Positions 44,485-56,725 of a DNA stretch of 64,000 nt are shown here, in pieces. This stretch comes from Atherix ibis. Lineage: Eukaryota; Arthropoda; Insecta; Diptera; Athericidae. The notes below the pieces were generated by a model. It ran no database searches. It worked only from the letters and a program-made list of their open reading frames with translations, and was not told the origin of the DNA. The stretch's first letter is position 1, and each line of letters begins with the position of its first letter. The stretch covers positions 28,431,212-28,495,211 of the forward strand of contig OY282609.1 of assembly GCA_958298945.1 (NCBI GenBank). The letters run 5' to 3'. Position numbers and translations under genes: made by a program.

Positions 44485-45065
44485 AGTCCAAAAAAATCGT
44501 AATGGAGGCCTCTCAACCAGCGCTTTCTGATCAACACGTCTTATCGATGTTCTTGGCGTTTCCTAAGAACTGAGCAGACTTAATGCGGATGGGTAAGCAT
44601 GATCCCTAAGTCGCGGATAATTTTTTTCCAGCACCAGCTTAGACAGAACAAACGAAAATGTGTCTCCTTGCCGGAGACCATTGTAGTTTTTAAATGGCTA
44701 TAAAAGTAATTCGGGTGCTTTTACACATCTTGTTAAATTACTCATGGTTAGCCTAGTCTGTCTAATCAATTTTACTGGGATGCGGCCTTAAAGTCGATCT
44801 GTTGACCACATAAGCGGCCTTAAAGTCGATCTGTTGACCATATTCCAACAGTTTTTCCATCGACTGGCACAGAGATAACATCTGATTTATTGCTGATTTC
44901 CATAACGTGAAGCCTCTTCTAAGGTATGAGCCAACAATTCTTTAAGGGAATGGGGATATTCTGTCTAGTAAGATATGGGAGGATATCTTATAAAAAGTGA
45001 TCATCAGTAACGTAATAGCTCTCTAAAAGGCTACACTCTGTGATACCTCCTTTTTTGAGTATGGG
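44485..45065 (-). mobile_element. Non-LTR reverse transcriptase fragment, second copy
   Basis: Reverse-strand pieces read LLEYGQQIDFKAAY (first catalytic Asp block), NYNGLRQGDTFSFVLSKLVL (middle block), and a degraded end matching 17046-17335. It begins about 45 bases further into the shared sequence than the other copy. A 32-bp tandem duplication lies inside at 44782-44845. Confidence 0.75.
44782..44845. repeat. 32-bp tandem duplication in the reverse transcriptase fragment
   Basis: GCGGCCTTAAAGTCGATCTG and the following 12 bases occur twice in a row (44782-44813 and 44814-44845). The unit covers the codons for QIDFKAA around a catalytic aspartate. Confidence 0.92.
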
Positions 45066-48000
45066 ACCGATAATGTCATGGTGGCAGTCGTAGGACATAG
45101 ATTCGCTGGTCCATATTTGGACATTAATTGATGTCTCCGTACTCATTTGCAATCATTATCTCAACAACCTTTCCGAGTTTCTTTATGGCTGGGGTATAGT
45201 ACTTTTGCGGGCGTACCAATGACAATGTCCTTTAGTTTTTTCCAGGATGTCTTTACAGTAGATTCGATGTAACGACCGTCTCTGAAGCAGTTATAAAAGT
45301 AAAGGGCAAGTACCGAACAAAAAAAATCCGATAGTACTAGTTCTTTGCACACTACTGTATATGCCCAATAAATATGTTAAAAGCTATTTTTCTCTTTTCA
45401 ATGTTTATGACAAGAATTCATTTTATCTTCGAGTAATTGAATAAAATCACGTAAATAATGAACATTAGATTTTAATTAAGCAAACATAAATCTTTGGGGA
45501 GACCGTACAATGTGGGAGGTTATTCCTAACCAAGTTTTCATGTTCTTTCGGTGCTGTAAAAGTACTCAACCAGTTGTTGCACTTTTGCTGCAATTTCTGT
45601 TCTTGTCCATCGAATTATTGGTTACGCTTGGTCGAGCTGCCGAGATTCGACGTATTTTACACTTGCAGTAGTCTTGAACGAAATTAGTTTCGTACAACGT
45701 ACATTGCTCAAATCGAAGCATAAACATTTTTTATAATCACTCTCCTATATACTCTCACTATTCATGTTTATATTTAGTAATAAACTGTTCAGTAACCTTT
45801 GCCAGAATTAACATACAACTGGTTAATCCATAGACTATCTTGTCCAATTAGGAAAAAAGGTCATTTTAGTATAACAATTTAGAGATTGTCGAAACTTCCT
45901 AATTCTTACAACTTTTAGTTTCTGACCGATTCTTTCAGTGAAAATAGAAAAGTTTAACCTTTACTTGTGTCCGATATATCTTTTTTTTTCTTAGGATTAT
46001 CAAGAATTTTCCATAAAAAAGCTCAGCGAACTGTTATGATTGCTTTCCCTTCTAACCCATTTATTGGTTTCGCAATTTATCGGCATATAATTTCAACATG
46101 AATTGTCCATGCATTCAGACGACATTTGGGATCGAAACGTGTGGGTGGAATCACTATCGGAATTAATCTAATTGGGTTCGTAAAATCGTATTAGTTAGAA
46201 GCCGAGTTGAAATATGTCCGGCCTCAACTAATATTAATGGTCTGCAAAATTGTTCATAATTATCTCATTTCGATGACGAATGAAATTTACTGGATGATTA
46301 ATAACTTCCAAATTTGTGACAAAGACAATTGAATCATAGTTGAAAAAATCTTTCGATATCGATTTTTAATCTGTAACTACGAGTTAAATTTTTTCTTCAC
46401 ACCTTTTTGCAATTTTCCTTTAATAAGTTTCACTAAAAAAATACTAAAATAAAGATCATTCAGTGCAATTAAACCATATCATCTTATACAGATTTCATGT
46501 TTCGAGTTAGTTTGTACTCGAGTACAGACAAAAAGATACTCGAAAAATCGTTTTTCAATAATCCTATGCTAATTTTAATAATAATGAAAAAGAAATTTAA
46601 CAAAAGAAATCTGAACACACCTGTATCTGGTCGTTTTTATCAGATGATAAGAATACTTCTACTAAAAGTAGTACGTACCAAATTTTGTTAGGGTTCGTTC
46701 ATCTGGCAATAAACAGACAAGATCTTTTTCGCATGTGATATGGGGCTCCCTTCAACCAGATCGCAAACAGACGCACGCAAATGAATTCTCTTTTTCCGTG
46801 CATTGAAAATGAATGCCTCTGACAAGACCTCAAGGCCATATATCATTAAACTGAACTCTCTTCCTGGCTGTGATTCTTTTCTTGCCACTATCAACATATT
46901 CCATCAATGAACGTGGACCGTTTTCAGTTTTATGTTTTTTTGGTACGTCCATTCTATTCGGCTTGTGGTGTGTTCTCAAGTTCAATGGGTCATCTCAAGA
47001 TACGTTAGTTTTCCCTAAGGTGCTCCGCTAACATATCTGAACTGATGGTGATGACCGTCTAGGTTCCATCCATAGTACACACCTGAATAACAGCTGAACA
47101 CACAGGCTATCTAATTCCGATCTTATGAGTTGGGTGGATCGCATTAACGTGGCCCAACACGAATACGAATTACTACAAAAGCCAATAAGGTAACAAGCCA
47201 CAGATGGTCTGTTTGGATTAAATGAAAGAAGGCCACAGAATACTTTGGAAAATATAAGACAGATCCCAGAACTCTTCAAAAATGCGTTCCATATTTTCGC
47301 AACGGTTTATGGGCCCATACAACAATCAGTCATCTGTTCGTTCTGTACACTAACTCACCGGTGACCAGTAAGAATAGAAATTTTCATAATATATACTAGA
47401 TTACTGACACTTAGGTACAATATGTCTAAGTGCATCTGTGGTACTCGTGGTCAAAGATATGAGCATCTTACAGTACCTGTGAAGTAAACAAGCAAATCAT
47501 TGTTCTTCGGGATACCACTTACAAAACAAGCGGAAGTGAATTTCTTCAAGAGTTTTCTGGAAAATATTTTCTGTTGACATTGTTATGGTTCTGGGCAAAG
47601 TTTCCTTATCTTCATCGGCGTCAGAATAACTAAAACTAAAACAGAATTCTCTAATGTAAGTTTTTTCTTCTCTAAACAGGAAAAATGAAGACATCAGGAA
47701 AAATTGCATAAAATTTCTTATGAATAAAAAAAACCAAACACTTTTTATCTATTTATGACTACAAGATAGTCCTGTGTTAAAAATCCTGCTCATCATAGAA
47801 AGTACTGTACATAATCTTAAACTAGTTAATATCATAAAAATTTTATGATGACACACATTAAAAAATATAATTATTTTAATTACAATCTTTTCCTATTAAC
47901 TATAAAAACTTCTAAGGTTCCTATCACCTCGTCAAAGGCATATAAACGATTATGGATCAAAGGCATATTATACTAAAATAATCGAGGAATAATAGTAAAA

Positions 48001-49157
48001 TGAAGAAAGTCTTCAAATTTTTTGATTATTATTCTTTTTTCAAAAAATAAAACGAGCACTTTGCTTGTTAACAGCGTTCACGTTTTGTGTAAATCCCATT
48101 TTTCCAGTTTATATACTGACGGAAAACATGAATGAAAATCACTTAAAATTGTAAATAAATATTATGCGAACCGCTGTTTGATGTTGTTGAGCAGTTCCAT
48201 GGACCAAACGCTAATGCATCTTTTTTGGGGAAGAACGAGTTTGAAATTGAAAATGTTCTCTCTCGTCTCAATCGCTCGTGTAATCATTAAATTTTATTTC
48301 GATACTTAATATCAATTATGCTGACGGACAAAAGGACTGGATGATTAGATGAGCAAAGCCCTAACGACAACCATCACTGAATACCAGACAAATCGATAAT
48401 TACTCCTAACGATATCACACATTTTTCGATTATGCCACACTACATTTCTGTAGAGAGACGCCCAAAGTATACGAAATCGTAAAGCTTGAAGGTAACTCAA
48501 AATGATCACATAACATCCAAAAACCATGTCCATAAAGTCGGTGTTAATTCTCATCATTAATATATTAATAAAAACGACCATTCCCAGATATTAAAAGAGT
48601 CCAAATCTACGACAGCCATGCCAGCGCACACATCTTGATTGTGGAATCATAGAAGATTCACCTTCTCGACCGACACTGGCTAGTTCAAGTCAAATTGAAT
48701 GGGATGAGATTCAAGCGGTGAAATAGAATGGAATTACATGGAACTGAATAGCATCAGTGTTGGGGATGAGACTGGGTCTGGCGTTGAAGAATGTAGAGAA
48801 GAGGCCAACATTTTCATATTTGATTGCTTGTCATTATGTAAATCGTCACTTAACATGAAGAAGTACATGTGATGTTTTTAAAATGTTCCGCGGATTGTCT
48901 GACTTGTACTTTCAAAAACCTTTGGCCGTCATCAATTTATTGTAGTTTCCCCAAAAGTTCATTTTTATAATTTCATTTGAAAAATTCTTTTTTGCATAGC
49001 CTTTGGCCTTAAAAGAGTTTTTACTAGTATTTACGTGGTGTTATTCCCCCCCTTCCCCCAACCCTCCAGCGACTACAATAAATTTTGTAATGATGACGTA
49101 GATTTCTTATCTTAATGTATATTAAATTTATCGTACATGAAATTTTGAAAATATATT
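45066..49157. other. Intronic DNA, nothing recognised
   Basis: AT-rich sequence. Short open frames have no recognised family. No terminal repeats were seen. Confidence 0.45.
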
Positions 49158-49995
49158 CAGCAGAATTTTTTGTTAGGGATTAGAAGTTTTTCTAAAATAA
49201 TATACGAGGTATGTTCAAAAAATATCGCGAATTTTGAATTTCCGCGGGTTACGTATATTAGATTTTCGATTTTTTGTGGCGTTATGTTGGTACTCATGTC
49301 TCTCACTTATGCCGATAAGTTCGGCCATTTGGAATGTTTTGGCTCAACTTCGATTTTTGCCCATTCCAAAAAATGGATCAAAGAATCTGTTTTTTGGGAA
49401 CAAGAAAAAGTCACAGGGGGGCAGATCTGGGGAATACAGTGGCTGCGGCATTATTAGTGGCTTGTTTTTGGCCAAAAATTCGCGCACAAGCAACGATATG
49501 TGAGAGCAGGGGCGTTATCATGGTGCAAAAGCCAATTTTTATTCTTCCACAAATACGAACTTGGCGCGTTCTTTCGGTCTTGGCTCGTGCGGAAGCTTCC
49601 ATTGGGATGATTGAGCTTTGGTTTCCACGTCATAACCATAAACCCATGATTCATCACCAGTTATGACCATCTGGAGCAAATTTATGTCGTCGCGCGCATA
49701 GTCCAACAGCTCCTTATCAATGTTAATGCGATGCAGCTTTTGGTCGAAAATGGGCAAAAATCGAAGACAAAACACGTGCAAGCAAAGCAGCTGTCAAAAT
49801 TAACTGGACATTCAAAATGGCCGAACTTGTTGGCATAAGTGAGAGACATGAGTACCAACTCATAACGCCAAAAAAAATCGAAAATCGAATATACGCAACC
49901 CGCGGAAATTAAAAATTCGCGATACTTTTTGAACAGACCTCGTAATTGGTTGAATTTTTTGTCAGGTATTAGAAGTTGTTGAAAAATAAGATACT
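49158..49995 (+). repeat. ~43-bp direct repeats flanking derivative D
   Basis: The left flank GAATTTTTTGTTAGGGATTA plus GAAGTTTTTCTAAAATAATA (about 49163-49204) recurs on the right as GAATTTTTTGTCAGGTATTA plus GAAGTTGTTGAAAAATAAGA (about 49953-49994). The element lies between the two copies. Confidence 0.75.
49205..49942. mobile_element. Rearranged mariner derivative D with long inverted ends
   Basis: The element is 738 bp with TA on both sides (49203-49204, 49943-49944). The left ~190 bases are the mariner 5' end and leader (CGAGGTATGTTCAAAAAATA to ATGGATCAAAGAATCTG). The sequence then switches to the reversed C-terminal coding part (TTTTTTGGGAACAAGAAAAA) and ends in a second, inverted 5' end (TACTTTTTGAACAGACCTCG). 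A further internal deletion is at about 49557. The junction matches that of 37375-38111, so the two share an ancestor. Confidence 0.9.
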
Positions 49996-52937
49996 GAACT
50001 TTTCCAATAGTTACAAGTTTCGGGTTTTTCATGTTTTTTACACTAAAAGTATTCGTGCTCTAGAAAAATATGAAGATAGAAATTTCCTCTAATGAAGGGG
50101 AATCCAAGTAAATTTATTATAGTACTTAAGTAAGGATCAGTAAATATTTTAGAATTAAAATTCAAAATTGTGTAAATACTATTCGAATTGCCAATAAATA
50201 TTCTCAGTTGGATTGACATATTTGACAAGCGAAGGAAATTTCCATTTGAAATTGAATCCCGTTTTACAGATCATATCCATTACGACCAAAGATGCACCAT
50301 TTGCGGTGCCAATGGTATAAACAACAAACATCGACTCTTAACTAACCCTATCGAAGACATGTTCATTAATCTTATATCATCCAATCGGATGGCCGAATAG
50401 CATGGAGTCAAAATGATCTTTCGACCATGATGGAAGCAAATCATGGTCGTATATTTTTGCATTCAGCTCGATCATAACAATTTACATGAACTGTGCTAGA
50501 AGTTAAAAGATGCCCTGGTAAGAATGATGTGATCACCTTAGACTGATGAAGATGATCGTCGTCGTGTCATGACGGTAGATCCATCTATGAGGAAGAAACT
50601 AGATTCTTCGGGAGCAGCATAGTGAATTCCGTTTATGTGGAATTTTACCGCAAATCCGATGGGGAATGGCGAACGCCAGTCTGCGGAATTACGGAATTCG
50701 AGAAAAAAAAATACATTCTGAGACGCTTTTCAGATATGTTCCATAACTCAGTATCGAAGACGATCGGCAGAAGAAAAGGAAAAATATGGAAACGATTTTG
50801 GTTTGATGTACTGGGACGATTGTGGATGTACATCCAAACGAGGTGCGATAAAATTTTATGCTTGACTTCTTCGCTTCGTAATTGAATGTTTTCTCTTGGC
50901 ACGTACTTCCACCAGTACATTCCGACAAAACAGGCTGTTGCAAAACATCTGAACTAAGATAGACTTCCTAGACTAGATAAACCTCCCCTTGGACGTGCGC
51001 ACATTTACTTTCAATAAAAAGTCACGTTATAAATGGGCATTTCCAAAATCTTCTAATCAGAATAAAATGTCCATCTAACTAACTGATGGATACCCGTTTG
51101 TGTAAGGTCACCTTGAAGATACCTCTAGATGTGGAGTACTAAATTTCATTTTCTTCTCCGTTAAATATAATAAATAAAAATCTTGAAAAATATCACTATT
51201 ACAACTTCTTGCTAGACAGTCACAAAGTCTTCAGTCAAAAATTTGTCATATAACATCAAGTCAAATATTCATTTTTTCTTGGATTTCTCTATAAGATACG
51301 AAGTAGTATTAGTTATCTTTCCATTGAATCGATCCATTCATTAAGTCATTCATTCACAAGAGTTTTGTTAATAATTTACAGCATTTTGTCGGAAATCCAA
51401 TGTTGAAAGAAAACAAGTCGGATTCGTTGATTTTGGGGTTTTTTTTTAACAGTCCACATTTGTTAAGTTAACTTTTGGAGAGAAGATTTTGGTTTTTTTT
51501 TCACCTTTTAAAATTAAAATAACAAAAACAAGTTAACATCAAATTCATAGGCTATTCATTCACTCACTCGAGTACATTGAAATATTGCGCAATTTTCAAA
51601 GCAGACTATAAGTAATAATTTTTAAGTATATTTATATATAAACTGTCCAGAAGAAACTAGCTTTTCAAACCTAACCAAAATAGCAGTTTTGGATACACCT
51701 TTTACGATTCAATTAAAATTCATGTTAAAATCAATTTCTTCACGTAACTGAAATGAAATTGATTTTCTGCTATCGGCGGAATTTTTCGCATGATCGATTT
51801 TCTAATCTATAATATATGTTACAATTTGTAGTTATCATATGTAAGTCTACATACAACTCTTCTTGTCCTATTATTACTATGCTAGTTATGATTTTAGTGC
51901 AATCACAACTACAGCCAAAAGTCCCCTAGTTTACAAAGTACTTTTAACTTGAAATATGAAAATGGTTACCGCACAGGTGCACATTAAATTTAATTATTTT
52001 AAAATTGAACAAAACAAAACATAAAATTCAAATCCGATCATTACATTCAATTAATTTATTAATTAACAAGAAAACGATCTTATTTTAATGTGATCATATG
52101 AAATACCGAGTACTGCCTTCACAAAAGATCGATCCAACCGAAGATAAGAAGGATGTTGTTCTGGAATAGATTTGTGGAAATAAAATCCAAACTTAAATGG
52201 CAAAAAGGATAAGAAGAAGAGAATCATACAATCAGTGTACACTTATCGATTATTTATCAGCGATCTTCATCAATGGATATTAACATGAACAACTTGTTCC
52301 AATAAAGATATAATCAATGTGCGGTGAAATTTTACCATGCCCACATACCATCTACAATATATTCATTCATATAAGCATAAAAAAAGGTCAACAACAAATT
52401 CAATCAAATAGTCCTGAACACATCCGCACAAGAAATTACTTAATACTGAAGCTCATTGCATGTCTGAAGTGATCGTACGAATATAAACTACTCTTAATCT
52501 GAAAATGAAGATGCGCCCTAAATTATAGTGCAAAGAATAGGATTGTATCGTGATGATCTTTTAGTCCATGCACCTTAATTACTTCTATTTCAAGTTAACC
52601 GATTCTGTAAATATATCAAAAGGTTTCCCCGAGGATTATGGCCCAAAACCAGAGCAGGTGATCGTCTTCGAATAACACAAGATCATTTTCGAAATTCAAA
52701 TGCGAAACACGTTCAAACTTAACGAGTATATGTTACACGATAGCAGCTGGCCAGAAAATAGTTTGCCCCCTATTACCCATTATTAATATGACCTCTCCAC
52801 AATCTAAAGTAACTTATACTATATTAGAATTAATTTAATTTATAATAAATATTAATTCTGCTATAGTATAAGTTTCGATGGTATTTTAAAATTGCAAAAA
52901 TTTGTCAGTTTTAACCAAATATAGAATACATATAAGA
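49996..52937. other. Intronic DNA, nothing recognised
   Basis: AT-rich. Open frames at 50188-50400 and 50622-50885 lack any recognised family. No element ends were seen. Confidence 0.45.
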
Positions 52938-53840
52938 ACATTAGTCTTAAGATACTGGCTTTTCAACTGCAAAAAATTTATTTTCACTGATAAGGTTAAT
53001 TTCTCGTTTGGAGAAAACCACAGGTGACTGTCGCGAAACCACTGTATTAAAATAAAATGCCTGTTTAGTTAGAATTTTGCTCTGAAGGCCGGGATTTTTT
53101 GAAAATGAAGAAAGAGAAAAGTTTACGGTCAATTCTGAGCACTATGGTTATATGAAAACCAACTTTTATTGGTCTGAACTTAAAGGTTTTAATTTAGACC
53201 ATATGTGGTTTCAGTGAAATGGTGCCACAAGCCATGTAATGAAAAGTTCCCTGGATTCATAATTTCAAGATTTTATGATGTCTAAGAATACGTATAAGAT
53301 ACTTGGCCTTAATGCTTGAACATTAGTCTTTAGATAGTGGCTTTTCAACGACAAAAAATTTCTTTTCACCGATGAGGCTCATTTCTCGCTCGGAGAGAAC
53401 TACAGGTGACTATGGACAAACCACTGTATTCATATAAAATGACTCATTTTGCTCTGAAGGCCGGGATTTTTTGGAAATGAAGAAGGAGAAACCTTTACCG
53501 TCAATTCTGAGCACTATGGTCATATGAAAACTGGCTTTTATTGATAGGTTTTCCTATGACCATAGTGCTCAGAATGGTCTTAATTTAGACTATATGTGGT
53601 TTTAGCAAAATGCTGCCACAAGCCATACAAGATTTGATAATGTCAATTAGCCTCCAAGATCATGAGATTTGAGACATGGTTGGAAGTTTTCTTGTGGCGA
53701 TTTCTAGAAGATCGTTTTTGCGCAGAAAATCCTCAAATTTTAGAACAATAAAAAACCAACATCCATAGAGTTATATTTGAAATATGCGTTAAAGTCCTCC
53801 AAGAATCGAGTCCTGCAAAATGTTATTTAAAAAATTTGAT
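52938..53840 (+). pseudogene. Tc1/mariner-like transposase relic with an internal tandem duplication
   Basis: Broken + strand frames read SPMRLISRSERTTGDYGQTT and, in another frame, a TDEAHFSLGENYR block (first catalytic Asp). They continue with FFGNEEGETFTVNSEHYGH, LNLDYMWF followed by a degraded QQDGATCHT block, then a PPRS/DL block near 53655 and NIHRVIFEI. This is the same clade as 19526-20560. About 380 bp are present twice (52938-53319 and 53320 onward). No terminal repeats were identified and many stops are present. Confidence 0.8.
53504..53575. repeat. Near-perfect 28-bp inverted repeat, 16-base loop
   Basis: The left arm (53504-53531, ATTCTGAGCACTATGGTCAT and 8 more) and the right arm (53548-53575) pair at 27 of 28 positions. 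The right arm replaces transposon sequence present in the other tandem copy, so it looks like a reverse copy of the left arm. Confidence 0.92.
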
Positions 53841-54589
53841 CTTCTATGAAACAAAACATTTTATATTATTTAGTAGCTTTATTTGTATGGTCCAAAAGTA
53901 TATAATATTTATTACACTGATCCATTTTGGTTGGGGGGAGGGGGGTATGTTTATCAACATTATTAAAATACCCCAACTTTTTACTTATATCATATTTATA
54001 CTATTAAAAAATAAGCGTAATAAGGCAAAAAGCACTTTTTTTTTCATAAAAAAATTCATATTAATTCAAATATAATTTTTATTTCAATTTTCCATAAATT
54101 TAATTAAACTTGTTGAAAAAAGCACTTGTTACAAAAACCAGTTAACTGAGAAATGGTACAAGTTCAAATAGATTTGATAAAACTTGATATCTTCTTCTTG
54201 TGTTCGTCCTTTTAATAAATGATACACTATATTTTCCTAGATACTATATAGAGTATGTGTCTGAATATATCGAATATATTGGAATTTATCTAATTTAATT
54301 TAGTTCGCATCTTGTTCTTTTTCCCCACTTTCCCTAGATATTTATTGCCTTCTTGTTCCACTTTTGGAGTGTTTTTTTCCAGCTCACACATGTTCAACAT
54401 TTAAAATCAAATCTTAAAAGTTAGAATTTCCAGGTGAATAGTGTAGGTTAATTAAGTATCTTACATTATATGGCAATTTATAGATCAAGAAGGTAAGAGA
54501 ATTGAGAATATATTGAATCGATCAAAATTTACTGAACTACACTCGTAAGGAATATTTACTCCTTTATCGTTTAAAGACTATTCCATTTT
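53841..54589. other. Intronic DNA, nothing recognised
   Basis: Very AT-rich with T-runs. A GGGGGGAGGGGGG-like stretch lies near 53933-53945. No gene was seen. Confidence 0.5.
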
Positions 54590-55690
54590 TATTCGTGGCT
54601 CTTCAGGTGGCCTAATTCTCGGCAACGAACAAGCTAATCAACTGGCGGGGAGGCTATCCGTCGTTCTGTGCTCGCTGTAATTCCAAATTTTCCGTACGTA
54701 ACATCTTTGGTCTTTCTGTGCAGCGTCTGACGTTTTATGCATGTTTGAATGTATTGAGAACCGTATCTCTTGGGAGAAATTCCATTGGACGTGGAGGTAC
54801 TACGTAGAAGCATTCACTACCGTCTACGGCGGGGCATCCCACTTGCTGGTTGTCCGATTATGAATGAAGAGGTTCAGGATCTTAGTCCACGACAGCGGCG
54901 TGTACTGGTCCTGAAGAGAATGTATGGAATTTGGCAACGTCGATGGAATGAGAGTGTGAATGGCAGATGGACGCACATGTTCATTTCAGACGTGGGCTTT
55001 GTGTCTGCGTCTGAATTTGAATTTGGTCTGTTCCTTGGGTATTTACTCAACGGACATGGCAGTATGAATGGGTTCCTGTACGGGTGTGGACTGACTGCGG
55101 AGGCTAGATACCCTTGTGGAAGGGCCAAGCACCTTCTCATTGAGTGTAACCTGTACGGGGATTTGCGTGCATGTGGAATCGTGGTAAATGATGATAGTCT
55201 GGATATCAGTGGAGTGTTAGGTATGAGCGAACGGTATGAATAGATTTGCCGTGGCACATTTTGAGAGGAGAGCGAGAATTGTGCGTGAATGAGTGTGTAA
55301 ATGGCACGCAAGGTAGCTATTCCGGTTGTACTTTCGGCTCTCGACCTGAGCTAGCTTAGCGGTGCCTAGGGATTTAGAAGATTCCTTACCGTTGCTCCAT
55401 GAGCGGAGTACAAACTAAAGTACCTGTGCCCAACAATGTGAGGTGGCGCCTTAGGCAGAAGTCTCCGGATCGCTGGTGAGAGATACTGGTAATTATCTCG
55501 GGCGCTGTCACTGCTTATGACAGTAGAGGTTTAGATAAGCCTCGCTACTAACAGTTAGAATAATTAGCTTGTAACTGGTTACTGACTATAAACTGCCATT
55601 AATGAGCGTAACTCAGTCCCTATGGTCGTAGGCGACTCATGGTTTTATGTTCAATGACAGATAAGTCACGTTAAATAATAAAATACGACT
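54590..55690 (+). mobile_element. R1/LOA-like non-LTR retrotransposon, 3' end, 5'-truncated (copy 2)
   Basis: An open frame at 54770-55243 encodes the ORF2 C-terminal region. It reads RQRRVLVLKRMYGIWQRRWN, ESVNGRWTHMFISDVG, FGLFLGYLLNGHGSMNGFLY, then a degraded cysteine/histidine cluster (EARYPCGRAKHLLIECNLYG). These follow the pattern RWxxSxxGRWTxxLI, FxLxQxLTGHGxFxxYL, CxxC, HVLFECPR of R1/LOA-type elements. Upstream (54600-54660) GNEQANQLAG resembles an RNase H-like ending. The 3' untranslated region runs to AAGTCACGTTAAATAATAAA near 55686. It is inverted relative to 12410-13110. Confidence 0.88.
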
Positions 55691-56625
55691 GATAGTGAAT
55701 CGATATGTTTTTGTGAAACATTTTATTTTCCTGTACATCTATCAGCACATGTACGTGTCTGATTTCTTTAGGAACACTCTTAAAATACCTTCGATTCTAA
55801 TGAGAAAACTAACGACTTTTTTTGAAAATATAGATAGACCATAAATATTGGAAACATAAAAAGATTATTTTGCCATTAAAATATTATGGCTGCGATATAA
55901 ATAGGACCAATTTTAAAGGATGGGATTACGATCAATTTTTCTAATTATCACAGGTGGTTACGTTTTAAATTTTGATAACCAATCTTCCCTTATTAACTCA
56001 CATTGATTTAAGATAATTTTTTCCAAAATCTATCGAATTACAGTCATCGAATTAAATTTCCTCAATGTTATGAATTTTTTGAATCCCATCATCACATCTT
56101 CTTTAATTAATCGACTCCAATTAATATGCCTCTAAACCGATCTATTAATCGCAAAAGTGATAATTAGAGTACGAACAATAGGCTATTAGAAGATCATTAA
56201 CTTGATCATTTCAGCTATGTTAATAGAAACATGAAAACTACAAATTTTCAACTCCTATACACATGGTCATGGTAGATATTTTTACATTTCAAGACAATTT
56301 TATGTAATCTTAATAAACAACATTTGTTTTGGGAAACGTTTTTTTTTTGTCATCAATAAAATGGTAATTTGAGAATTTCCGTTCTATTTTTTTCTAGAAA
56401 GCTAAATTTTAATTTAAAACGAGTATCTTCTCAATAATAACAGCTTACACGTATATTAGATTTGACATCAAATTAATTCAAATAATATTAAAATAATAAT
56501 CTCAACCAATCTTTTGATTTTAATGATGTTTTTAGTCAAAAGAAAAATATTGTTTTATTGGAACTTATTTTCGATTATACAGTTAACAGTATCACGATCT
56601 TTAAAATTGTTAAAGGAGGATCGTA

Positions 56626-56725
56626 TCGAATTCACTTGACTTGACTTAACTTTCGAGATTTTAAAGAAGCCCATATGAGCGCTTCTTTAAAATCTAGAAA
56701 GTTAAATCGAGTCAAGTGAATTCGA
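56626..56725. repeat. Long hairpin, 45-bp stem and 10-base loop
   Basis: The left arm (56626-56670) starts TCGAATTCACTTGACTTGAC and ends AAAGAAGC. The right arm (56681-56725) is its reverse complement with 3 mismatches. The loop is CCATATGAGC. No coding sequence is present. It could be a foldback element, a palindromic relic or the stem of a small-RNA precursor; the sequence alone does not decide. Confidence 0.93.
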
